A program made the position numbers and the translations under genes. From contig NZ_BDAG01000056.1 in NCBI RefSeq assembly GCF_002091715.1, forward strand, positions 1 to 34,949: a stretch of 34,949 nucleotides of DNA. Direction: 5' to 3'. The notes below the pieces were generated by a model. That model searched no databases and had not been told where the DNA came from. It was given only the letters and a program-made list of their open reading frames with translations. Shown here in pieces: positions 23,964 to 32,543 of this stretch (positions within the stretch are counted from its first letter, which is position 1; each line of letters opens with the position of its first letter). This DNA is from Pseudomonas migulae NBRC 103157. GTDB taxonomy: Bacteria; Pseudomonadota; Gammaproteobacteria; Pseudomonadales; Pseudomonadaceae.

Positions 23964-24914
23964 TCAGCGGTGGACCACGCCAGGCAGTACGCAGAGCATT
24001 TCGTACAGCAGGTTGGCGGCCAGCAGCGAGGTGTTGCCGGTGGTGTCGTAAGCGGGTGAGACTTCTACCAGATCGCAACCGACCAGGTCGAGGCCTTGGC
24101 AGCCGCGAACGATCTCGATCGCCTGAATGGTCGTCAGACCACCGATTTCCGGGGTGCCGGTGCCAGGCGCCCAGGCCGGGTCGATGCCATCGATGTCAAA
24201 ACTCAGGTACACCGGACCGCCGCCGACTTTCTCGCGAATTTCGGCCATCAGCGGTGCCAGGGATTTGTGCCAGCACTCTTCGGCCTGAACCACACGGAAG
24301 CCCTGGTTACGGCTCCAGTTGAAGTCGTCAGCGGTGTAGCCCTGGGCGCGCAGACCGATTTGCACGACACGGTCCGGGTCCAGAAGGCCTTCTTCGACGG
24401 CGCGGCGGAAGGTGGTGCCATGGGCGATCTTCTCGCCGAACATGTGATCGTTTACATCGGCGTGGGCGTCGATGTGCACCAGGCCGACCTTGCCATGCTT
24501 CTTGTGGATGGCACGCAGGATCGGCAGGGTGATGGTGTGGTCGCCGCCGAGGGTCAGGGGGATCACATCGTGTTCGAGGATTTTGTGGTAGGACTCTTCG
24601 ATGATCCGTACGGCATCCAGCAGGTTGAAGGTGTTGATTGCCACGTCGCCGATGTCGGCAACCGACAGCGAGTCGAACGGCGCTGCACCGGTGGCCATGT
24701 TGTACGGACGGATCATCACGGATTCGGCGCGGATATCACGCGGCCCGAAACGGGTGCCGGGACGCAGCGAAGTACCGATGTCCAGCGGCACGCCAACGAA
24801 GGCAGCGTCCAGGCCGGCAGCGGTCGGTACATGGGGGAGTCGGAGCATGGTGGCGATGCCGCCGAAGCGCGGCATTTCGTTGCCGCCCAGTGGTTGGTGA
24901 AGAATCTTGTCCAC
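23964..24914 (-). CDS. gbuA: Guanidinobutyrase (4-guanidinobutanoate amidinohydrolase)
   Basis: The product is a 316-residue arginase/agmatinase-family enzyme. It hydrolyses 4-guanidinobutanoate to 4-aminobutanoate and urea in the arginine decarboxylase/dehydrogenase routes, in the cytosol. The two-manganese site is complete: H126 (GGDHTI), D149-H151-D153 (DAHADVND) and D240-D242 (SFDIDGIDP). The start is GTG 24914 (MDKILHQPLGG) with GAGG eight bases upstream. Identity as GbuA rather than agmatinase or guanidinopropionase rests on context: an adjacent divergent LysR gene and flanking transporters in the order I recall for PA1418-PA1422. The gene would be activated by that LysR protein in the presence of 4-guanidinobutyrate. 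Agmatinase SpeB is the main alternative. Confidence 0.88.
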   Translation of the reverse strand: MDKILHQPLGGNEMPRFGGIATMLRLPHVPTAAGLDAAFVGVPLDIGTSLRPGTRFGPRDIRAESVMIRPYNMATGAAPFDSLSVADIGDVAINTFNLLDAVRIIEESYHKILEHDVIPLTLGGDHTITLPILRAIHKKHGKVGLVHIDAHADVNDHMFGEKIAHGTTFRRAVEEGLLDPDRVVQIGLRAQGYTADDFNWSRNQGFRVVQAEECWHKSLAPLMAEIREKVGGGPVYLSFDIDGIDPAWAPGTGTPEIGGLTTIQAIEIVRGCQGLDLVGCDLVEVSPAYDTTGNTSLLAANLLYEMLCVLPGVVHR

Positions 24915-25249
24915 GGGTAGGGCCTCATCGTCGTTGTTTTATTTATGTCGGCTGCGCCGGTCCAGGGAGGATAGGGCACCGTTAGGGGACGATTCTGCGA
25001 AATGTAGTGGCGGGGAAGAATCGCTACGGGCAAATACTTAGTTCAGATTTTTCTAAACTAATGGCGAGCAGGGAGATAGACTTCCCGGCTTGAGAGATAC
25101 GTTGTCTGGGCGGGCCGATCGCCAGCAAGCCGGCTCCTACCCGGCCCGGCGCAACAAAAACCTGTAGGAGCCGGCTTGCTGGCGATCGGTTACACAGCAA
25201 CCGCCCATCAGACAACGCGGACTCAATGAACACGCTACGGAGCCCCCTC
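24915..25249. promoter_or_regulatory. gbuA-gbuR divergent intergenic region
   Basis: This 335-base region contains the gbuA and gbuR promoters and any LysR-binding site. The gbuA-proximal half is A+T-richer (25030-25075). The rest is mostly a REP palindrome (25115-25189). I could not identify clear -35/-10 boxes, and I found no convincing T-N11-A operator by eye. Confidence 0.45.
25115..25189. repeat. REPIN, perfect 26-bp inverted arms
   Basis: The arms at 25115-25140 and 25164-25189 are exact inverse complements containing GTAGGAGCCGGCTTGCTGGC, with a 23-base loop. It is the same family as the REPIN at 9480, but with perfect arms. It sits in the divergent promoter region, so it could affect topology there. 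Confidence 0.92.
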
Positions 25250-26143
25250 ATGGCCAACGCTTTACCCGACCTGAAACTGTTACGCATCTTCGTCAGCGTG
25301 GTCCGTCATCAGGGGTTCGCCAACGCGCAGCAAGAACTCAACCTCTCGACCTCGGCGATCAGCACCTACATGAGCCAGCTCGAAGCGGCCCTTGGCCTGG
25401 TGCTGTGCCATCGAGGTCGTGGCGGTTTCAGCCTGACCAGCAAAGGCGAATTGTTCCATCAGGAAACCCTGCGCCTGCTCGGCGAACTCGAAGGTTTCGA
25501 GCAATACGCGGCGGCCCTGAAGGGCGAGTTGCGCGGCACGCTGAACCTCGGCGTCATTGACTCCACCGTCAGCGACAAGGCCTTGCCTTTCGCCGAGGCC
25601 ATCGGCGCGTACAGTCAGGAACACCCGGCGGTGCATTTGCACCTCTCGGTGATGAGCCCATACGAACTGCAACTCGGCGTGCAGGACAACCGCCTCGACC
25701 TGGCCATCGGCGCGTTTTCCACGCGCATGAGCGGGCTGGTCTACATGCCGCTGTACCGCGAACAGCACTGGTTGTATTGCAGCAGCCGCCATCCGCTGTT
25801 CACCGAGCGGCGCATCCCCGAGCAAGTCATCACCCAGCAGCGCATGGTGGGCCGCGGTTACTGGAGCCAGGCTGAACTGGCGCGCCACGGCTTCAAACAC
25901 AGTGCTGCGACCGTGGAAAGTATGGAGGCGCAACTGATCCTGGTGCTGTCCGGCGCCTACATCGGCTACCTGCCGGAGCACTACGCCCAGGCCTGGGCGG
26001 ACAAGGGTGACTTGCGCGTGTTGCTGCCGGCGACTTTTGGTTATCAGGCGCCGTTCTCGATGATCGTGCGCCGGGGACGCAGCCGCGAACCGTTGATCCA
26101 GACCTTCCGCGATTTGCTCAAAGCACAACTGAATCAGGCTTGA
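25250..26143 (+). CDS. gbuR: LysR-type activator GbuR
   Basis: This protein of about 297 residues starts at ATG 25250 (MANALPDLKLLRIFVSVVRH); a more upstream ATG at 25226 lacks an RBS, while GGAG lies nine bases before 25250. The N-terminal winged HTH is QGFANAQQELNLSTSAISTYM with SQLEAALGLVLCHRGRGGF, followed by a periplasmic-binding-like effector domain (GTLNLGVIDSTVSDKALPFA). It is divergent from gbuA, and P. aeruginosa GbuR controls gbuA in response to 4-guanidinobutyrate (established there). By position this is its counterpart. A DTW-domain gene follows four bases after its stop. Confidence 0.87.
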   Translation: MANALPDLKLLRIFVSVVRHQGFANAQQELNLSTSAISTYMSQLEAALGLVLCHRGRGGFSLTSKGELFHQETLRLLGELEGFEQYAAALKGELRGTLNLGVIDSTVSDKALPFAEAIGAYSQEHPAVHLHLSVMSPYELQLGVQDNRLDLAIGAFSTRMSGLVYMPLYREQHWLYCSSRHPLFTERRIPEQVITQQRMVGRGYWSQAELARHGFKHSAATVESMEAQLILVLSGAYIGYLPEHYAQAWADKGDLRVLLPATFGYQAPFSMIVRRGRSREPLIQTFRDLLKAQLNQA

Positions 26144-26147
26144 GAAC

Positions 26148-26744
26148 ATGTCCAGAATCCAATGCCCGCGATGCCTGCGCCCGCAGACTCATTGCCTGTG
26201 CCCCCTGATCCCGAGCCTCGACAGCCGCACTCGGGTGTTGCTGCTGCAACATCCGAGCGAAGTGAACCATGCGCTGAACACTGCAAGGCTGGCGGCGTTG
26301 GGGTTGAAGAATGCCGAGTTGATTGTGGGTGAGGTGTTCGAGGATTTGCCGGCGCTGTTGAATCAGCCGGGCTATCAGGCCCGGTTGTTGTTTCCGGGTG
26401 AGGAGGCGCGGCCGCTGCAGGCGTACACGGCGAACGATAAGCCGTTGTTGCTGGTCGTTCCGGACGGTACCTGGCGCAAGGCACGCAAGATGCTGCACCT
26501 CAATCCGCTGCTGGCGGCGTTACCCCGAGTGACCTTGGTGGATGGCGGCGTGTCGCGGTATCGCTTGCGCAAGGCGCCGGGACCGGGGGCGTTGTCGACG
26601 GTGGAGGCGATTGTGCAGGCATTGCAAACGCTGGAAGCGCCTGTCAGTTTCGAGCCGTTGTTGAAACCGTTCGAGGCGTTGATCGAGGGGCAGATTGCGG
26701 CGATGGGGGAGGAGACCTTCCAGCGCAACCATGGTCCGCAATAG
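26148..26744 (+). CDS. DTW-domain tRNA aminocarboxypropyltransferase-like protein
   Basis: This 198-residue protein begins with a zinc-type cluster C6-x2-C9...C16-x-C18 (CPRCLRPQTHCLC). It has the family's central motif as PDGTWRKARKM near residue 105. Such enzymes (TapT/YfiP and TuaA groups) transfer an aminocarboxypropyl group from SAM to a tRNA uridine (acp3U, position 47 in TapT). The substrate tRNA and subgroup cannot be told here. The gene starts four bases after the stop of gbuR, so it may be co-transcribed with it, although no functional link is evident. It is followed by a REP cluster. Confidence 0.88.
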   Translation: MSRIQCPRCLRPQTHCLCPLIPSLDSRTRVLLLQHPSEVNHALNTARLAALGLKNAELIVGEVFEDLPALLNQPGYQARLLFPGEEARPLQAYTANDKPLLLVVPDGTWRKARKMLHLNPLLAALPRVTLVDGGVSRYRLRKAPGPGALSTVEAIVQALQTLEAPVSFEPLLKPFEALIEGQIAAMGEETFQRNHGPQ

Positions 26745-26763
26745 TCGGTGTCAGTGAGCGCCT

Positions 26764-26896
26764 CTTCGCGAGCAAGCCCGCTCCCACATTCGACCGAGTT
26801 CTTCCGGAAGAAATGAGGTGGTAGCTCCCACATTCGACCGAGTTCTTCCAGAAGAAATATGGTCGAATGTGGGAGCGGGCTTGCTCGCGAAAGCGG
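26764..26896. repeat. REPIN (GTGGGAGCGGGCTTGCTCGCGA type) with internal tandem duplication
   Basis: The outer arms are inverse copies of the same REP type as at 12331. Inside, about 44 bases starting CTCCCACATTCGACCGAGTT occur twice in tandem (about 26781 and 26825), with a few substitutions. The second copy also extends into a palindrome around ATGGTCGAATG. The tandem copy suggests slippage or unequal exchange. Confidence 0.88.
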
Positions 26897-26927
26897 TCGA
26901 ACAATCACCAAAAACTCCGGATCCAGA

Positions 26928-28283
26928 CTACCGCTCCCGCATCGCCTCAGTCCGGGCCTTAAGCACCGGCTTCAGCAGATAATCCAGCACACTTTTCTCC
27001 CCGGTAATGATATCCACCGTCGCCACCATCCCCGGAATAATCAGCAGTGGTTTCACATCCCCACCCAAGTGATTTTTATCGGTCCGCACCTGAATCAGAT
27101 AAAAACTGTTGCCCTTGTCATCCGTAGTCGTGTCCGCGCCAATCAACTCCAGCTTTGCACTCAACCCACCATAAATCGTGTAGTCGTACGCACTGAACTT
27201 GACCATCGCTTTCTGCCCCGGATGCAGGAACGCCACGTCCTGCGGCCGCACCTTGGCTTCGATCAGCAGGTTGTCCTCGATGGGCACGATTTCCACCATG
27301 TCGCTGCCCGGCTGGACCACGCCGCCGATGGTGTTGACCTTCAGCGCCTTGATGATCCCGTGCACCGGCGACACCACCGTCGTGCGGCTCACGCGGTCAT
27401 CGATGGCGATGCTCGATGCGGTGATTTTCGACAGGTCGGTACGTTTCTCATTGAGCTCTTTCGCCGCGTCCGAGCGAAAGGATTGTTCCGATTCGTCGAT
27501 CTTGCTTTTGATCTCGTTGATCGCCGATTCGGCGCGGGGAATTGCCAGTGTCGTGGCGTTCAGCGAGCCGCGGATCTCCACTGCGCTGCGTTTGAGTCGC
27601 AGGATTTCCACCGGTGAAACCGCCCCGGTCCCCACCAGCGGCGCGGACATGTTCATCTCTTGTTGCAGCAGCGCCAGGCTGGAACTGTACTGACCCTGTT
27701 TCGAGCGAAACTCTGCCAGTTCCTGGGTTTTCTGCCGCAGTTGTTCGGTCAGCGTGCGCTGCTCGCTGGCCAGGCGACGTTGCCGTTGTTCGTACAGCGC
27801 GCGCTCATCCTCGGCTACTTGCGGGGCCTTGGCGATCACCTCCGGCGACAACTTGAACGGCCGACCCTCGGCCTCGGCGGACAGGCGTTCGACCTGCGCG
27901 GTCAACGCATAACGATCCGCCTCGCTTTCACCCTTGTTCGACAGAAACCGCGTGTCATCCAGGCGCAGCAGCGTGTCGCCCTTGTTCACCATTTGCCCTT
28001 CGCGCACGAAGATCTCGGTGACGATGCCGCCTTCCAGATTCTGGATCACCTGAACCTTGCTCGACGGAATCGCCTTGCCTTCGCCCATGGTGACTTCCTG
28101 CAACACGGCGAACTTGGCCCAGACCACGGCGCTGATGATCAACGCCGCAGCGAGCCAGACCGTGATCCGCGACCAGCGCGGAGAATCCTGCAATGACGCG
28201 CTGGCGATTTCCGGCATGAACTCGCTTTCGGCGCTTTTGCTGAAGCTGTCGAAGTAGCCGCGTGAGCTTTGAGACGAAGACAT
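26928..28283 (-). CDS. Type I secretion membrane-fusion protein (HlyD/LapC-like)
   Basis: This 451-residue periplasmic adaptor starts at ATG 28283 (MSSSQSSRGYFDSFS), with AGGAG eight bases upstream. It has a single transmembrane helix at about residues 38-60 (VWLAAALIISAVVWAKFAVL), a biotinyl-lipoyl half-motif (EGGIVTEIFVREGQMVNKGD), a long alpha-hairpin (about 120-300) and a closing beta-barrel (TTVVSPVHGIIKALKVNTIG). It links the inner-membrane ABC exporter to the TolC-like channel. It is the last of three genes in the order TolC, ABC, HlyD, all opposite to the adhesin. By neighbourhood it serves that adhesin. LapC is the closest named system in fluorescens-group bacteria, but MapC is possible. 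Confidence 0.93.
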   Translation of the reverse strand: MSSSQSSRGYFDSFSKSAESEFMPEIASASLQDSPRWSRITVWLAAALIISAVVWAKFAVLQEVTMGEGKAIPSSKVQVIQNLEGGIVTEIFVREGQMVNKGDTLLRLDDTRFLSNKGESEADRYALTAQVERLSAEAEGRPFKLSPEVIAKAPQVAEDERALYEQRQRRLASEQRTLTEQLRQKTQELAEFRSKQGQYSSSLALLQQEMNMSAPLVGTGAVSPVEILRLKRSAVEIRGSLNATTLAIPRAESAINEIKSKIDESEQSFRSDAAKELNEKRTDLSKITASSIAIDDRVSRTTVVSPVHGIIKALKVNTIGGVVQPGSDMVEIVPIEDNLLIEAKVRPQDVAFLHPGQKAMVKFSAYDYTIYGGLSAKLELIGADTTTDDKGNSFYLIQVRTDKNHLGGDVKPLLIIPGMVATVDIITGEKSVLDYLLKPVLKARTEAMRER

Positions 28284-28293
28284 GAGCGGACTC

Positions 28294-30453
28294 CTAAACA
28301 GCCGCAGAGCCGACACGGCCCTTGCGCAGTGCATCAATGACCGCTTCTTTCGGACCGTCGGCGACGATCCGCCCGTTGTCCAGCACCACCAGCCGATCCA
28401 CCAGGCTGAGCATCGAGGTGCGGTGAGTCACCAGCAGCAAGGTTTTACCCTGGACCCAACCGTGAAGTTTTTGCCGCAGGACATCTTCGCTGCTGTTGTC
28501 CATGGCGCTGGTGGGTTCGTCGAGCAACATGATCGGCGGGTCGAGCAACAAGGCTCGCGCCAGCAACACCGCCTGACGCTGACCGCCGGACAACAACTGC
28601 CCGCGTTCGCCGACAGGCCGGTCAAAGCCTTGCGGATGTTGACGGGCCAACTCGGTCACACCGGTCAGTTCAGCCACTTCCAGCATCCGCGCATCGCTGA
28701 TGTAACGCGCGCCGAGGGTCAGATTGTCGCGCAGGCTGCCGGCCAGCAGCGGCAGGTCGTGGGCGACGTAACCGATCTGTTGGCGCAGGTCGGCGACGTC
28801 CAGTTGCCGCAGGTCCAGGCCATCGAGCAGCAACTGGCCTTCCTCCGGTTCGTAGAAACCCATGATCAGGCGCCCCAGGGTGCTTTTGCCTGAGCCGCTG
28901 CGCCCGATGATGCCGACCCGTTCACCGGGTTTCAGGCTGAAACTGATGTTGGCCAGCGCTGGTGCGTTCTGGCCGTTGTAGTGAAAGGTCACGCCGCTGA
29001 CGTCGAGTGCGCCTTGCAGTTGCGTGCGTTCCAGTGGTCGCTGTTTCGCGTCGCGCTCTTGCGGAAGAGCCATCAGCGCATCGGTGCTTTTCATGGTCAG
29101 TTGCGCTTGCTGGTAGCGGGTGATCAGCCCGGCGATCTGTCCCAGCGGCGCGAGTACGCGACTGCCGAGCATGTAGGTCGCCACCAGCGCGCCGACGCTG
29201 AGGTTGCCGGCGATGATGCTGTAGACCCCGGCGACGATGGTCGCCATGCCGGAGAACTGCTGGATGAACAGCGTGCCGTTGGTGGCCAGCGCCGAGAGGT
29301 TGCGCGCGTGGCTGTCGAGGCGGGTGAGGGCGCCGTGGGTGCTTTCCCATGTGTGCTGGCGCTCGCTTTCGGCGCTGCAGGCCTTGAGGGTTTCCAGGCC
29401 GCCGAGGGTTTCGATCAGCAGGGCCTGGCGTTCGGCGCCGAGGGCCAGGCTTTTTTGGACGGTGTCGCGCAGGCGCACTTGAATCACCATCGCGAACAGG
29501 ATGGTGAGCGGAAACGCCAGCAACGGAATCACCACCAGCCAGCCACCCAGCAGGCCGATCACCACCAGCATCAGCACGGCGAACGGCAGGTCGATCAGGC
29601 TGGTCAGCGTGACGGCAGTGAGGAATTCGCGCAGGCCCTGAAAGTCATGAATGCTCTGGGCAAAACCGCCGATGGTTGCCGGGCGTGCTTTCATCGACAT
29701 GCCGGTGATGCGTTCGAACAGGGTCGCGGACAGGATCACGTCGGTTTTCCTCCCGGCGGTGTCCAGCAAGTGCGCGCGAACCACCCGCAGCGCCAGCTCG
29801 AAACCGGTGCCGATCAGCAAGCCGATCGACAGCACCCACAAGGTGGACGTGGCCTGGTTCGGCACCACCCGGTCGTAAGTCTGCATCACGAACAGCGGCA
29901 CCATCAGCCCCAGCAGGTTGATCAGTAAACTCGCCAGGATCGCATCGCTGTACAGCCATTTCGACAGCTTCAAGGTGTCGCGGAACCATGCCTCCACACG
30001 CGGCACCAGCGGCGAACGCAAGTCTTCGAGTTCATGCCGTGGCCGGGCGAACAAGGCCTGGCCGCTGTAGTTTTCGGAGAGTTCTTCGCGGCTGACCCAC
30101 TGCTCGCCACCGTCGGCTTCACTCGGCAGGATCAGCAAGCGGCCGTCATCGCCGAAGCGACGCAGGATGGCGCTGCGGCCGTTATTGAGGATCAGCATCA
30201 CGGGCAGGTTGAGCGCGGAAATGTCGTCCAGGTCACGGCGTAAAAGCCGCGCCTGCAAACTCGCCCGGGCCGCTGCACGCGGCAGCAGGTCCAGGCTCAG
30301 GCGTTGGTGTGCCATTGGCAGCCCGGCACTCAGGCTGGCGCGACTGACCGTCGCGCCGTGGAGTTTGCAGAGGATCAGCAGACCGTCCAGAAGCGGGTCA
30401 TCGAAGCTCAGCCGCGGATCGACACCGATGTTGCCGGGTTCCATGCTGGTCAC
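28294..30453 (-). CDS. Type I secretion ABC transporter (LapB-like)
   Basis: This protein of about 719 residues is an ABC exporter with an N-terminal C39-like domain (LLDGLLILCKLHGATVS), a six-helix membrane domain (AILASLLINLLGLMVPLFVM, LTSLIDLPFAVLMLVVIGLL) and an ATPase domain with Walker A (IIGRSGSGKSTLGRL), signature LLSGGQRQAV and Walker B (IMLLDEPTSAMD). The N-terminal domain lacks a convincing protease site, as in LapB, so it probably binds but does not cut the substrate. GTG 30453 (MTSMEPGNIGVDP) is preferred since GGGAG lies eight bases upstream; ATG 30444 is possible. It ends 10 bases before the HlyD gene start. It powers adhesin export across both membranes with its partners. Confidence 0.94.
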   Translation of the reverse strand: MTSMEPGNIGVDPRLSFDDPLLDGLLILCKLHGATVSRASLSAGLPMAHQRLSLDLLPRAAARASLQARLLRRDLDDISALNLPVMLILNNGRSAILRRFGDDGRLLILPSEADGGEQWVSREELSENYSGQALFARPRHELEDLRSPLVPRVEAWFRDTLKLSKWLYSDAILASLLINLLGLMVPLFVMQTYDRVVPNQATSTLWVLSIGLLIGTGFELALRVVRAHLLDTAGRKTDVILSATLFERITGMSMKARPATIGGFAQSIHDFQGLREFLTAVTLTSLIDLPFAVLMLVVIGLLGGWLVVIPLLAFPLTILFAMVIQVRLRDTVQKSLALGAERQALLIETLGGLETLKACSAESERQHTWESTHGALTRLDSHARNLSALATNGTLFIQQFSGMATIVAGVYSIIAGNLSVGALVATYMLGSRVLAPLGQIAGLITRYQQAQLTMKSTDALMALPQERDAKQRPLERTQLQGALDVSGVTFHYNGQNAPALANISFSLKPGERVGIIGRSGSGKSTLGRLIMGFYEPEEGQLLLDGLDLRQLDVADLRQQIGYVAHDLPLLAGSLRDNLTLGARYISDARMLEVAELTGVTELARQHPQGFDRPVGERGQLLSGGQRQAVLLARALLLDPPIMLLDEPTSAMDNSSEDVLRQKLHGWVQGKTLLLVTHRTSMLSLVDRLVVLDNGRIVADGPKEAVIDALRKGRVGSAAV

Positions 30454-30490
30454 ATTGATCGCTCCCGTTGAACCGTGGATACACATCTCA

Positions 30491-30585
30491 CTGTAGGAGC
30501 TGCCGCAGGCTGCGATCTTTTGATTTTGCCTTTGAAGATCAAGATCAAGATCAAAAGATCGCAGCCTGCGGCAGCTCCTGCAGGG
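30491..30585. repeat. Inverted repeat (GTAGGAGCTGCCGCAGGCTGCGATC type) with AAGATC runs
   Basis: Two arms of the same REP-like type as at 19092 flank a loop holding three tandem GATCAA-type units (about 30536-30555). It lies between the TolC and ABC genes, so it may form a strong hairpin in the operon mRNA. Confidence 0.85.
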
Positions 30586-30592
30586 GGTAACT

Positions 30593-31951
30593 TCATTTCA
30601 GTTCAGGCAGACGGGCTTCGTTCTTCACTTCGGTCCGGGCGATCGCATCGGCGGGCAGCACCACCCGTTGTTTGCTCAGCAACTGGCCCATGTTCGCCAG
30701 CACGCGGTACATCGAATATTCCTCGGTGTAGCGCACTTCGGTGTAGCGGCGGTTGGCGTTGTAGAGTTCGTTTTCGCTGTCGAGCACGTCGAGCAGGGTC
30801 CGTTGGCCGAGGCCGAACTGGTCCTGGTACGCCGCCCGCACACGGGTGGTGGTTTCGGCGTATTCGCGGGCGGTGGGGGTCTGTTTCCGGGCATTGACCA
30901 TGGCGTTCCAGGCCAGATGAATGTTCTCGTTGAGCTGGCGCAGAGCGTTGTTGCGGATGTCCATCGCCTGGTTGATCTTGTGCGCGTCGGAGGCCAGGCG
31001 TGCCTTGTCGCTGCCGCCGCGGAACAGGTTGTAGTTCATCACGACGCCGACGCGCCATTCGTTGTCGTGGCCTTCTTCACCGGCGATGTTGTTATTCGCC
31101 CCCACCGCGGCTTCAGCGTCGAAGCGAGGGTAGAACGGCGACTTGGCGACTTCGTACTGGCTCTCGGCCGATTGCACATCGGCCTGGGCCGATTTCAGGT
31201 ACGGGTTGTTGTCGACCATGCTCTGCTGGGCATCCCGGATCGTGGCCGGCAATTCGCCGCGAATCGACGGCAGCGTTTCCAGTTCATCGGGCATGCGCCC
31301 GGTGACCGCGTAGAAATTCGCTTCGGCATCGGCCAGATCGACTTCGGCGGTATCGAGGTTGTTCTCCGCGAGTGCCCGACGCGCCACGGATTGATCGGCG
31401 TCGGCGTTGCTGCCGATGCCGCGCTGGGTACGCAGGCCGATCTGGTCGTTGACCCGCAAGTGCGCCTGCAGGTTGTTCTTGGCCAGGGTCACCAGTTCGC
31501 GGCGCTTGAGCACTTCGAGATAGACCTCGATGGTGCGCAATGCCAGGTCCTGCGCCGTGCCCTGGGCGTAATAGGCCCGGGAGTTGACCACGCCTTTGGT
31601 GCGCTCGACTTCGTTGGACGTGTTGAAACCATCGAAGAGCATCTGCCGCAGGCGCAGTTCCGATTGCGTGTAGTTCAGGATTTCGGTGTGGTGATTGCCG
31701 AAGGCGCGGGTGTTGGTGTTGTCGCTGTACCCGCGCCCGTACGCAGCATTCAGATCAACAGAGGGATAAAAACCGCCCTTGGCAACTTTCACGTCCTCAT
31801 CTGCCGACAGGCGGCTGTCTACACGCGAGGCGAGTTCCGGGTGGGTGGCGATGGTGCTCTGGATCGCCTCGGTCAGCGACATGGCTTGAGCCTGAGAAGT
31901 GCAGGCCATGGCCAATAGAATCGCACTGCAAACGGGGGTCAATCGGCGCAT
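30593..31951 (-). CDS. TolC-family outer-membrane channel (LapE-like)
   Basis: This 452-residue outer-membrane protein has a signal peptide (MRRLTPVCSAILLAMACTSQ, cleavage near residue 23). It shows the two-fold repeat of TolC: helices with 'GFYPSVDLNAAYGRGYSD' and, in the second half, 'SPFYPRFDAEAAVGANNN' before the strands VVMNYNLFRGG. Near the end, GLGQRTLLDVLDSENELYNA matches the family's conserved helix. It makes the trans-periplasmic duct for the exporter. ATG 31951 has GGAGAA seven bases upstream. It is the first of three secretion genes and is divergent from the adhesin. Named relatives are LapE/AggA and MapE; which one it is cannot be decided here. Confidence 0.94.
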   Translation of the reverse strand: MRRLTPVCSAILLAMACTSQAQAMSLTEAIQSTIATHPELASRVDSRLSADEDVKVAKGGFYPSVDLNAAYGRGYSDNTNTRAFGNHHTEILNYTQSELRLRQMLFDGFNTSNEVERTKGVVNSRAYYAQGTAQDLALRTIEVYLEVLKRRELVTLAKNNLQAHLRVNDQIGLRTQRGIGSNADADQSVARRALAENNLDTAEVDLADAEANFYAVTGRMPDELETLPSIRGELPATIRDAQQSMVDNNPYLKSAQADVQSAESQYEVAKSPFYPRFDAEAAVGANNNIAGEEGHDNEWRVGVVMNYNLFRGGSDKARLASDAHKINQAMDIRNNALRQLNENIHLAWNAMVNARKQTPTAREYAETTTRVRAAYQDQFGLGQRTLLDVLDSENELYNANRRYTEVRYTEEYSMYRVLANMGQLLSKQRVVLPADAIARTEVKNEARLPELK

Positions 31952-32543
31952 GGATACTTCTCCCTGAAATCCTGATGGTGCTTATCAGTCGCCAAATATT
32001 TGACGACATTTATAGGTAAATCTGTTTCACACTTGTAACATCAGAGCTAAGAACATTCTCAAACGAACCTTAGAAGTTTTTTTCATAATTGTTATGTCGA
32101 AAAAAACTTATGCGCTCTGAAAAATCCAGCACATTGTTCACTCGGAAAGCCCTTGATTTACGAGCCTTAGGGAGCTTCTTGAGGGGTTGGAAAAGTTCAA
32201 TCCACTTATCGATGTGGGGCGAAGAAGTGCTGGAGGGGAGGGACGCGCAACAGTTTTTAAAGTGACGGTTTTTTGTCACTTGCTGGTTCAGAACTGTTAC
32301 GCATTGCTTGTCGGTAAGGTTGTTTCGCGACGGAGTCTCGATGTAATTGATTGCATTGGGTTTATACCGAATCGGAACACTTGGCCCACGAGCGACTTGC
32401 TTGGCGAGAAAGTCGCCAGGGCAGCGGTTTGATCAGGCACGCCGCAGCCCGGTAGACGATCCGTCGATAACCCGCTCACGCCATGAGCACGTTCTTCGCA
32501 ATCAACAGGATGCCGACAGCAGTTGGCAGCGGAGGAAATGCAC
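31952..32543. promoter_or_regulatory. Divergent promoter region of secretion operon and adhesin
   Basis: This 592-base region has no convincing gene. It is strongly A+T-rich at 31990-32120. AAGTGAC at 32260-32266 and GTCACTT at 32275-32281 form an inverted repeat around GGTTTTTT, a possible operator. LapA-type genes are often controlled by FleQ and c-di-GMP, but I found no copy of the GTCA-N6-TGAC FleQ pattern; the repeat here has the opposite inner orientation. Confidence 0.5.

Noticed and set aside
30536..30557. Short tandem GATCAA repeats as a possible CRISPR or microsatellite
   Set aside because: Units are six bases without spacers and lie in the loop of a REP hairpin. No CRISPR array is present in the window.
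30668..31918. 416-residue plus-strand open frame opposite the TolC gene
   Set aside because: It lies wholly within a well-supported TolC-family gene and has no family motif.
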